In this document: one piece after another, positions 17,304 to 25,098 of the stretch
Position numbering within the stretch: the first letter of the stretch is position 1
How the letters are laid out: each line of letters opens with the position of its first letter
From: CAYVVD01 sp964454975
GTDB taxonomy: Bacteria > Bacteroidota > Ignavibacteria > Kapaibacteriales > UBA2268
Length of the DNA: 64,000 nucleotides
Direction of reading: 5' to 3'
Assembly: GCA_964454975.1 (NCBI GenBank)
Contig: CAYVVD010000006.1
Location: forward strand, 62,001-126,000
Program-made: the position numbers and the translations under genes
Notes under the pieces: generated by a model
What the model saw: the letters and a program-made list of their open reading frames with translations, nothing else
What the model was told of the DNA's origin: nothing
Database searches by the model: none

Positions 17304-18473
17304 ATGTGTAGATTATTTACCATTATCGTAATCATTTCCAGCATGTGTCTGTCAGCAGGGCCCGGTGATATTAACATCTTTGGTTCAATGCAATCTAACC
17401 TGATTTATGAGAACATTACATGGACCTTGACCGAAATTGAAAGCGGGAGAGATTCAATTGTAATGGAAGGCGAGAATGCGTCCTATGCTCTACAAAAACT
17501 GGATTTATTTATAGGCCGTGATTTTATGAACGGATTTTCAGTTTTTTTTGATATAGAATTGAAACTGAATTATTCTTCCGAAAGAGATTGGGGGGGGCTG
17601 AGTATCCAGGAGGGCTGGGTAAAATACAACCACGGAGACAATTTCGACATAAAATTCGGGTTGCTCTACCCGCAGTTTAATAATCTGAATGAATACAAAA
17701 ACAGGTTGGCGTTGTTGCCCTATCTTTTCAGGCCTGTAGTCTATGAAACAGTGTTGTCTGATATTTTACCACTTGAAGATTATGTACCGGAACTTGCTTT
17801 TCTGCAGGTACATGGATTGGTAGATATAACTGAAAATTATAAACTTGAAATGGCTGCATACACCGGTAACAGTGAAAGATCTTACCATAGGACAAACAGC
17901 GATTCAGTAAATAACTTCCAATTGTTGAGCGGACTCGACACAAAAGGTTTTAATATCAAACTCTATGGTGCAAGAGTTGGTATCCTGAATGAGCTTAAGG
18001 GAATTAAAGCCGGAATTTCCGCTACAATGGATTATGATAATTTTAATGAAAAAAAATGGAATTTATTTGGTGAAAAATTCCCAAATCTTGGTGATGTACG
18101 CAGGTACAGACTGGGTGGCGACTTGAAATTCGAAATAAGTGATTTTTATTTTGAAAGTGAATTGATACACTTATTTTACGAGGAACCTTCTGTTCTTTCT
18201 GAAGACCTCGAAATGCTCTTTTTCTATTCAACTTTAAAATATAGTATCCTGGACAACTTTTATATCTATTCATATTACCAGAGGCAATCCGGGGACTTCG
18301 ATAATTATTCCATTGATGCTTACAGCGCAGGTATTGGTTATGAATTTACTACTGAGATTGTAGCAAAGGCACAAGGTGTTGTTTATGACCAGAATGCGGA
18401 AAGCTTTAATGATAGATTCAGAGTAAATCACCGAATTATATTTATACTCGCCGGGATTAGCATTTTGTTCTGA
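17304..18473 (+). CDS. Putative outer-membrane porin-like beta-barrel
   Basis: About 389 residues with a signal peptide (MCRLFTIIVIISSMCLSA) followed by alternating hydrophobic strands rich in Tyr, Phe and Asp, e.g. GLSIQEGWVKYNHGDNFDIKFGLLYPQF, the pattern of a porin or substrate-specific barrel; the last strand ends in hydrophobic residues (AGISILF). ATG at 17304 preferred to the TTG three bases earlier. The stop overlaps the next start (TGATGA), so it is co-translated with the small binding protein. In similar gene neighbourhoods such barrels accompany periplasmic sensing proteins. Specific family not recognised. Confidence 0.65.
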   Translation: MCRLFTIIVIISSMCLSAGPGDINIFGSMQSNLIYENITWTLTEIESGRDSIVMEGENASYALQKLDLFIGRDFMNGFSVFFDIELKLNYSSERDWGGLSIQEGWVKYNHGDNFDIKFGLLYPQFNNLNEYKNRLALLPYLFRPVVYETVLSDILPLEDYVPELAFLQVHGLVDITENYKLEMAAYTGNSERSYHRTNSDSVNNFQLLSGLDTKGFNIKLYGARVGILNELKGIKAGISATMDYDNFNEKKWNLFGEKFPNLGDVRRYRLGGDLKFEISDFYFESELIHLFYEEPSVLSEDLEMLFFYSTLKYSILDNFYIYSYYQRQSGDFDNYSIDAYSAGIGYEFTTEIVAKAQGVVYDQNAESFNDRFRVNHRIIFILAGISILF

Positions 18474-18895
18474 TGAACAAGCTTATAATAATATTTTTTC
18501 TAATCTTTAGCCTTACGGTGCTTAATGCAAATAAGGATAAGATTTACGTAATTGCTAACAGTTCTGTTGAGCAAGCCGGTATTGACCGTATTACGCTTGC
18601 TGAGATTTACCTGCTAAACAAGCAACACTGGGATAACTCCGACAGAATTACCGTAATTGATTACAGCGGTGAAAATGATACCAGGAATAAGTTTTATTCA
18701 GGATTGGACCTAACTGTTAAAAAAATTAAAAAGCTTTGGCTGAAAAAGCAATTTACCGGTTCTGCCATGCCTCCTATAACTTGCTCAAAACAAGAAGAAA
18801 TGCTTGTTTTAGTAAAAAATACAAAAAACGCAATTGGTTATATCAAATCAGACACTAAACCATCAGACGTTATTACACTATACGTTTTTGATTAA
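18473..18895 (+). CDS. Small periplasmic PstS-like substrate-binding protein
   Basis: 140-residue protein with signal peptide (MNKLIIIFFLIFSLTVLNA) followed by one lobe of a phosphate-binding-protein-like fold: KIYVIANSSV, ITLAEIYLLNKQHW, ITVIDYSG, the central LWLKKQFTGSAMPP and NAIGYIKSDTKP. Full PstS proteins are about twice as long, so this belongs to the short family often annotated as phosphate ABC transporter substrate-binding protein, but no ABC permease or ATPase is nearby. Placed between a porin-like gene (overlap) and a membrane hybrid kinase (3-bp gap), it probably presents a ligand, perhaps an oxyanion, to the kinase. Confidence 0.75.
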   Translation: MNKLIIIFFLIFSLTVLNANKDKIYVIANSSVEQAGIDRITLAEIYLLNKQHWDNSDRITVIDYSGENDTRNKFYSGLDLTVKKIKKLWLKKQFTGSAMPPITCSKQEEMLVLVKNTKNAIGYIKSDTKPSDVITLYVFD

Positions 18896-18898
18896 GCT

Positions 18899-21334
18899 AT
18901 GAAAGCAAATTTATTTTCACGTCTTAGCGTCAGGAATCAATTTAAACTTTTGATAACTTTAGTGCTTTTGATAACAATTGCTGTGTTTTATATTTATTCC
19001 GGCAACAGGCATAGGACTATATTCGAGGAGGGATTTCTCTATAATTCCGATGTAACAATGAAATTGGTGCATCTGGGCCTTAAGTACGGGATGGAAGAGG
19101 AAAATTACAACCTGATAAGAGAAATACTGGAATGGACTAAACAAACTAACCGGGTTGAATTTGTAGCGTTATATGATGAAGAAGGTTCGTTATATGCATC
19201 ATACCCTGAAAATATTGAATACAGTGAAACAGAGCTTATTAATTTAACACAGATTGAAAATCTCGATGGTGAGTTTATAGTTTGGAGAAAACCACTTAAT
19301 CTTGATAATGAAGAAGGTCAAAAAAATATTTATGTAGGCTTTTCTACTGAACACATAAAGAAAAACGCAGCTAAAACAGCAAAAGACGTTACTCTTTGGG
19401 CAGCAATTACAATTGTAATCGGAATTTTGCTCGCTTTATTTCTTGCTCCTTCTGTTACAAGACCCCTAAGAGATTTGGACAAAGTGACCAGGCGAATAGC
19501 CGGCGGTGAGCTCCACATCCGTGCGACTGAAGACAAAGGTGGTTATGAAATTAGGAATCTCGCCAGTTCTTTTAATATTATGATTCAGCAGGTGCTCGAC
19601 TCTCAAAGGGAGTTCATCCAGGAGATGACAAAGTACAATGAATCTCTTGATAAGCAGAATGCAGAATTAAAATCAACCAACGATGCGCTTGTTCGCGAAG
19701 TGAATGAAAGAGAAAAAGCTGAACAGGCCCTCAGAAAAAGTGAAAAAGACCTGAAAGAAGCAAAGGAAATCGCTGAATCTGCAAATATGGCAAAAACTGA
19801 GTTCCTTGCTAACATGAGCCACGAAATTAGAACACCTATGAATGCTATTATTGGGTTTTCAAATCTACTTAATGGCAAAATAAACGATCCACAGCAAAAA
19901 GGATATATTGATGCAATCATTTCCAGCGGGAAAAGCCTGTTAAATATCATTAATGATATTCTTGACCTTTCCAAAATAGAAGCAGGAAAGATGGAGTTGA
20001 AATATGAACCCGTGAATCCATTTATTTTATTCAAAGAAGTTGAAAAGATATTCTCGTATAAAATCCAGGAGAAAGGGTTAGAGTTCATTATTGATATCGA
20101 GGATGAATTGCCCGGTTCCCTTATTCTTGACGAAGTAAGATTACGCCAGGTTTTAATAAATCTTGTCGGAAATGCCGTGAAGTTCACCAGCAGTGGTTTT
20201 GTCAGAATATCAGTCAGAAAAAAATTCAGGGAAGATGACAGGAGCAAAATTGATCTTTTATTTGCTGTGGAAGACACCGGAATTGGTATTCCGGCTGACC
20301 AGCAAGAGCTTATTTTCGAGTCTTTCAGGCAGCAAAGCGGACTTAGCTCAAGGAAGTATGGAGGTACAGGCTTGGGTCTTGCCATCACAAAACGCCTTGT
20401 ACAGATGATGGGAGGCAGCATTCGCGTTGATAGCGAGCCTGCAAAAGGGACTGTGTTTGAGGTTCAGATTGAGAACATCGCTATTTCAAGCGCTGCAACA
20501 TTAAAAAGAAAAGTAGCCTCTTCGATAATAAAAGGTATAAAATTTCACAATATGTCTGTGCTGGTTGTTGACGATATAGAGATAAACAGAAACCTGATTA
20601 AAGAATATTTGTCGGATTTTAATATTCGGATATTTGAAGCAAAGAATGGTAAAGAAGCTGTTGATCTAACAAGAAGTAAAAAACCCGATTTAATCCTAAT
20701 GGACTTGAAAATGCCTGTTATGGATGGATATAATGCAATCAAAATTATTAAAGATGATGAATTAACTGCTCCCATACCGATTATTGCACTGACAGCTTCT
20801 GCTATGAAAGGTAGTAAAGAAAGAGCAGAAGGAATCGGTTCAGAAGGTTTCTTAACTAAACCGGTCAGCAAGCCCGATCTTGTAATTGAGATAGCAAAAT
20901 TTGCCGGAAACAAGGTAGAATATTCTGAAATCCAATCCGATGAAGTTGTTGAATCATCTAATGGAAAGACAACTCCACAAGGGGAAGGTGTCGATGGATT
21001 CGGATCTATGAGTTCTCCTATCCATCCTGTTACTTCAATAGGACTTGAAATAGACAACCTAACTTTGGATAGAGAGACCGCCATTTCTCTATTGGATAAT
21101 CTCGATAATAACTTGTACATTCTTTGGAAAAAAATCCGTAATGAGAATATAATAAACGATATTCTCACTTTTGCGGAACAATTAAAAGCACTTGGTACAT
21201 CTTCAAATGTAATATTAATTAGTAATTTCGGGGAACAACTCGAAATGCTTTCACATGATTTTGATATTGAAAGTATATTGTCTTTGTTGGGATTGTACCC
21301 CGAATTGGTTTCAAAGGTTAAATCGTTTGCCTAA
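18899..21334 (+). CDS. Membrane hybrid histidine kinase (sensor-HAMP-HisKA-HATPase-REC-HPt-like)
   Basis: 811 residues. A membrane helix (about 16-34), a periplasmic domain to about 155, a second helix (about 164-184) and HAMP (TRPLRDLDKVTRRIAGGE). A coiled coil (about 240-300) leads to HisKA with NMSHEIRTPMN (His308), then ATPase boxes (NAVKFTSSG, EDTGIGIP, YGGTGLGLAI), and a receiver domain with Asp602 in LILMDLKMP and Lys in FLTKPVSKP. The last 100 residues resemble a helical HPt domain, but the expected His motif (AHxLKG) reads AEQLKALG with Glu760. The gene starts 3 bp after the small binding protein, so the periplasmic domain probably reads its ligand state. The 3' end overlaps convergent rdgB by 24 bp. 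Confidence 0.92.
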   Translation: MKANLFSRLSVRNQFKLLITLVLLITIAVFYIYSGNRHRTIFEEGFLYNSDVTMKLVHLGLKYGMEEENYNLIREILEWTKQTNRVEFVALYDEEGSLYASYPENIEYSETELINLTQIENLDGEFIVWRKPLNLDNEEGQKNIYVGFSTEHIKKNAAKTAKDVTLWAAITIVIGILLALFLAPSVTRPLRDLDKVTRRIAGGELHIRATEDKGGYEIRNLASSFNIMIQQVLDSQREFIQEMTKYNESLDKQNAELKSTNDALVREVNEREKAEQALRKSEKDLKEAKEIAESANMAKTEFLANMSHEIRTPMNAIIGFSNLLNGKINDPQQKGYIDAIISSGKSLLNIINDILDLSKIEAGKMELKYEPVNPFILFKEVEKIFSYKIQEKGLEFIIDIEDELPGSLILDEVRLRQVLINLVGNAVKFTSSGFVRISVRKKFREDDRSKIDLLFAVEDTGIGIPADQQELIFESFRQQSGLSSRKYGGTGLGLAITKRLVQMMGGSIRVDSEPAKGTVFEVQIENIAISSAATLKRKVASSIIKGIKFHNMSVLVVDDIEINRNLIKEYLSDFNIRIFEAKNGKEAVDLTRSKKPDLILMDLKMPVMDGYNAIKIIKDDELTAPIPIIALTASAMKGSKERAEGIGSEGFLTKPVSKPDLVIEIAKFAGNKVEYSEIQSDEVVESSNGKTTPQGEGVDGFGSMSSPIHPVTSIGLEIDNLTLDRETAISLLDNLDNNLYILWKKIRNENIINDILTFAEQLKALGTSSNVILISNFGEQLEMLSHDFDIESILSLLGLYPELVSKVKSFA

Positions 21335-21916
21335 AAATTTAATCAACTTTTCTGTGGCTTTTGCCCTGTGACTAATTGCGTTCTTTTCGCTCATGGTCAT
21401 TTCTGCAAAAGTACAATCATACCCTTCAGGTATAAAAAGCGGGTCATAGCCAAATCCATAATCACCGCGCTCAATATTTATTATCTTTCCGGGACAAATT
21501 CCAACAATGTATTCAATGTCCTTACCATCAAAAAAGCAAAAAACAGTCCTGAATTTTGCCGGAGATTCTAAAAGTTCTAAATCAATCAATTTCTCAATTA
21601 CCAACTTTCTGTTTTTTGCATCGTTTGATTCTGTTCCTGCGTAACGTGCAGAATGAACTCCGGGTTCGCCGTTAAGAGCTTCGATTTCAAGTCCGGTATC
21701 ATCTGCAAAACAAGGGATTGAATATTTATCGAAGAAATATTCGGCTTTTAGTAACGCATTTGCTTCGAGTGACTTACCTGTTTCTTCCGGTGAAAGAGGA
21801 TAAGTTTCAATCATTCCGGGGGTTAGAAGCTGAAACGAATCACTGTATTTCTGCAACAACATATTGCCAATTTCTTTGTATTTATTTTCATTGTTCGACC
21901 CAAGAAGCAATTTCAT
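21311..21916 (-). CDS. rdgB: dITP/XTP pyrophosphatase (RdgB/HAM1)
   Basis: Hydrolyses non-canonical purine triphosphates (dITP, XTP, ITP) to keep them out of DNA and RNA. The 201-residue protein has the N-terminal LLGSNNENKYKEI signature, FADDTGLEIEALNGEPGVHSARYAG and the C-terminal GDYGFGYDPLFIPEG and SHRAKA motifs, all complete. Its ATG overlaps the meaB stop (ATGA), so it is translated together with meaB. Confidence 0.96.
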   Translation of the reverse strand: MKLLLGSNNENKYKEIGNMLLQKYSDSFQLLTPGMIETYPLSPEETGKSLEANALLKAEYFFDKYSIPCFADDTGLEIEALNGEPGVHSARYAGTESNDAKNRKLVIEKLIDLELLESPAKFRTVFCFFDGKDIEYIVGICPGKIINIERGDYGFGYDPLFIPEGYDCTFAEMTMSEKNAISHRAKATEKLIKFLGKRFNL

Positions 21917-22911
21917 CTTATACTCATGAATAATTCAAGCATTCCATTGACTGCAGAAGTTACGTTTATTCTATTTTTTCGAATCATTTCCCTGTACTCA
22001 TCAAGCCTTTCCGTAACAGCTTTATCAGAGAAGAATTTTAACAATAATTCTTCCCGAAGCAGGTAGTCCATCCAATCTAATTCCTGTTCTTTCCTGCGTT
22101 TTTCAAATACGCCGTTAGATTTAGTAAAATAAATATAATCAGCGATGTATTGCCTGATTTTATCAATACCATCGTCATTTAGCGCTGAAGACAATATCAC
22201 CCCTGTTTCCCAACCTTCAGTTGAAGGCGGGAGCAGATGCAGTGCATTTTTATAATCGCGCAGTGTGATTTTTGCAGTTTCTTTATTATCTCCATCTGAC
22301 TTATTAATTATCAAACCATCAGATATTTCAATTATGCCTTTCTTGATTCCCTGTAATTCATCTCCTGCACCGGGAAGCAAAACGAGGAGAAATATATCGG
22401 TCATAGAGCGAACATGGGTTTCGCTCTGTCCCACACCTACAGTTTCAACTATTATTATATCATAGCCGGCTGCCTCACACAGGAGAATTGTTTCACGTGT
22501 TTTGCGGGCAACGCCCCCTAAAATTCCCCCCGTAGGACTTGGACGGATAAAAGAATTTGGGTGCCTGGACAGCAGTTCCATGCGCGTTTTATCACCTAAT
22601 ATTGAACCACCTGATTTAGTACTCGATGGATCAATTGCAAGCACAGCTACTTTTTTCTCATTTTCGCAGTACTTCAATCCTATTGTCTCTATTAGAGTAC
22701 TCTTACCAACTCCCGGCAGGCCTGAAATACCGATTCTAACAGAATTTCCGGCATAAGGGAGTAAATCTTGAATTAGGTTTTGAGCTTGAATAAAATGCTT
22801 TGACGAATTGCTTTCTACCAGTGTAATTGCCTTTGATAAAGCTGTAAGCTTATTATTCAGTATTCCGGATTTTAATTTTTCCGTATCTGTATTTTTTTCG
22901 GCAGAGTACAG
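21913..22911 (-). CDS. meaB: Methylmalonyl-CoA mutase-associated GTPase MeaB, non-standard start
   Basis: G3E-family GTPase that loads and protects the adenosylcobalamin cofactor of methylmalonyl-CoA mutase, whose genes lie about 10 kb away. Conserved blocks: ITLVES, the Walker A GLPGVGKST, AIDPSST.SGGSILGDKTRM, FIRPSPTGGILGG, VETVGVGQSE and NKSDGD. Homology extends upstream of the first TTG (22677, which is inside the protein just after the P-loop) almost to the TAA at 22918-22920. Between that TAA and the P-loop there is no in-frame ATG, GTG or TTG. I mark the CTG at 22909-22911; the CTG at 22858-22860 or an ATA/ATT codon are alternatives. The frame is the same as that of the upstream T9SS gene. 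Confidence 0.85.
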   Translation of the reverse strand: MYSAEKNTDTEKLKSGILNNKLTALSKAITLVESNSSKHFIQAQNLIQDLLPYAGNSVRIGISGLPGVGKSTLIETIGLKYCENEKKVAVLAIDPSSTKSGGSILGDKTRMELLSRHPNSFIRPSPTGGILGGVARKTRETILLCEAAGYDIIIVETVGVGQSETHVRSMTDIFLLVLLPGAGDELQGIKKGIIEISDGLIINKSDGDNKETAKITLRDYKNALHLLPPSTEGWETGVILSSALNDDGIDKIRQYIADYIYFTKSNGVFEKRRKEQELDWMDYLLREELLLKFFSDKAVTERLDEYREMIRKNRINVTSAVNGMLELFMSIR

Positions 22912-22917
22912 AGGTGT

Positions 22918-25035
22918 TTATCTGATAATCGTGAACAATTCAGTAATGGTTCCTGTTTTCAATATATATATTCCCTGTGGAATATCATTAATTTCAACAC
23001 AAATATTACTATCAGAAGTTTTTAAATTATAAATTGATTTAATAAACTCACCCTGGATGGTATATAATTCAACGATTTCATTAAATCCTGAATCTGAATT
23101 TAGGATTTCGAAACAAATTTTATTTAATGCAGGATTTGGATAAGCAAAGCATTCATTCTTTCTCTGTATCTCTGAATTGACAAAATTAATATAATCACTA
23201 TATGCCGGGCAAACTGACCAGTATGTAATTATATGCCTGAGAGAAGACAATCCGGTACCGGCTGTGAAGCCTATATGTCCTCCGGTACCATTGTCAAGAG
23301 TTAGATAATCTGTAAGATTGAAACCGGGAACCTGAATTACAGGACTAATAAAATCAGGACTTTCTTCTAAGTAAACCCTTAGTGTATCGCTGATATAATC
23401 AATTTTGCAATAATAAACTGAACCATCATTTTTTATCACTGGGATGTCTGAAGCAAGAGCGAGTGTTGTTGTTTCATCATGAAAACTGCTGTTTGTATCA
23501 GAACCTCTTGTCATAACAGCTATATGATTTCCATTAGCGTCGTTTCGGTTAGCATTATTTCCACTGTTATTATAAAGGTCAATTTCAATTGCGAGCGAAT
23601 TTTCAATGCCTCCGTATCCAAGCCACATTCCGCCATTACCAATTTTATTAGTCCCCGGCCCTTTAATAATAAAAGCCAGGCCATCACCACCGGGCTCGGA
23701 ATCGTCAGCCTCGGGGATATTTGCTTTTGCGGAATCTGTTTTAAAAGCAAACTCACATTTGAATCCTTCTGCAACAGGAATTAGGTCTTTGTGAAAACAA
23801 GATCCAGCAATATTCTGAACAGAGGGAGTTAGAAAAAGCTCATTATTTTCAACTTTTGCATGGCCATTAAACTCAAGATTCAATCCGGGTTCAAATAAAT
23901 CATAATTGAATGCTGATTCGTGGCAATCAGGCCTTACGAAGAAGTAACTTTGAAGAAATGTTGGCAATCCCCAGACTGAAAACCCATTTTCAAGGCTAAC
24001 ACTTTTTTCAAGAAATTCTATTTTATTGGCCGAAGAGTCCGGGTTTAATATTGCTGATAAATAGTTCTTTTCCCTGTTTGTGCAATATATATTCCCATCC
24101 GGACCTAATTGTAACGCACCATATCTTAGTTCTTCGCCTACTGTAACAATTTCAGATTTACTCGCTTCAATATCTTCTGGAAACTTATTGGAAATATCAA
24201 ATTGGAAAATTCCTGAAGGATTTGAAATACTCGAAACATAGAGTTTTGTAGCATCAGGTGAGAACTCTATACCATAAGGGCTTGATTCATCTCCGAGATT
24301 AACAACTACACAGTTACTAATTATGCCGGAAATATTGTCAAAATCACATATAAGAAATCTCCCTGTACCACCTATCGCAGCTGAGATTTTAATGCCGTTT
24401 GGAGAAGCTTTCAGATAACCGGAGTATGCAAACCCACTACTAAAATTTATCCCAGTTTTAAAAAACACGGGGTCCTTGTTTAATCCTTCCGAAGTAATAA
24501 GGAAAACAAGGAATCTGTCACTTTCCCATTCCTGGGTTATTACCCAAATATCCCTTCCGTTTCTGTGATTAACTGCTGTTATTTTTTCTGTAACGGGCGA
24601 GTGAAGGAAAATGTTTTTTTCAATTACTTTGCCAAGCCCATTGTTTTCCATGATATCTACTATAGAATAATTCAGACCTTCGGGTTTGCCCGCATCAATT
24701 ACGGTGAAAATAAAGTATTTCCCGGGATTTCGTGGAAAAGGTATTATTACTCCTGACTGCGTTGCTGAAGGGTTGCCAAGTAAATCCCCGCCATTGTCCA
24801 TCAGTGCATGGATTTTGTTCCAAACCCTGATTCCGTCTGTGTAGAACAATAAATTCCCGGCAGCATCAGAGATAGATGCACATCCTTCATCCTGGTTCAT
24901 GCTGCCATCTGTAATTGCAACAGGGGAGCCGCTGTTGAAGCTTATACCCGCGTTTCTGCCGAAATACCAATTGTTACCTTCATTCTGGCTATAAATGATA
25001 GAAAAACACGCTATGAATAAGATAATGTGTTTCAT
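22918..25035 (-). CDS. T9SS-sorted protein with beta-propeller and L-type lectin-like domain
   Basis: About 705-residue secreted protein. Signal peptide MKHIILFIACFSIIYSQ (ATG 25035, preceded by GAAGGGTGG; the GTG at 25041 is less likely). Residues about 20-370 begin NNWYFGRNAGISFNSG and contain repeated propeller-like blades (SPNGIKISAAIGG, SPDATKLYVSS, LGPDGNIYCTN), typical of long Bacteroidota surface proteins. Residues about 410-610 resemble a legume-lectin-like sandwich (GDGLAFIIKGPG, MWLGYGGIENSLAIEID, HIGFTAGTG). The last 80 residues are a T9SS type A sorting domain (AYPNPALNKICFEIL ... GIYILKTG). Probably surface-attached; sugar binding is inferred from fold only. TAA is directly followed in frame by meaB. 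Confidence 0.8.
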   Translation of the reverse strand: MKHIILFIACFSIIYSQNEGNNWYFGRNAGISFNSGSPVAITDGSMNQDEGCASISDAAGNLLFYTDGIRVWNKIHALMDNGGDLLGNPSATQSGVIIPFPRNPGKYFIFTVIDAGKPEGLNYSIVDIMENNGLGKVIEKNIFLHSPVTEKITAVNHRNGRDIWVITQEWESDRFLVFLITSEGLNKDPVFFKTGINFSSGFAYSGYLKASPNGIKISAAIGGTGRFLICDFDNISGIISNCVVVNLGDESSPYGIEFSPDATKLYVSSISNPSGIFQFDISNKFPEDIEASKSEIVTVGEELRYGALQLGPDGNIYCTNREKNYLSAILNPDSSANKIEFLEKSVSLENGFSVWGLPTFLQSYFFVRPDCHESAFNYDLFEPGLNLEFNGHAKVENNELFLTPSVQNIAGSCFHKDLIPVAEGFKCEFAFKTDSAKANIPEADDSEPGGDGLAFIIKGPGTNKIGNGGMWLGYGGIENSLAIEIDLYNNSGNNANRNDANGNHIAVMTRGSDTNSSFHDETTTLALASDIPVIKNDGSVYYCKIDYISDTLRVYLEESPDFISPVIQVPGFNLTDYLTLDNGTGGHIGFTAGTGLSSLRHIITYWSVCPAYSDYINFVNSEIQRKNECFAYPNPALNKICFEILNSDSGFNEIVELYTIQGEFIKSIYNLKTSDSNICVEINDIPQGIYILKTGTITELFTIIR

Positions 25036-25098
25036 AACCACCCTTCTTTATAAGAATGAATTACGACAGAAAGGTTACACGATAGTTTTAATAATTAT

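Noticed and set aside
18473..18895. Truncated PstS gene (pseudogene)
   Set aside because: It has its own signal peptide, clean overlap with the porin gene and matches a known family of short binding proteins, so it is likely intact.
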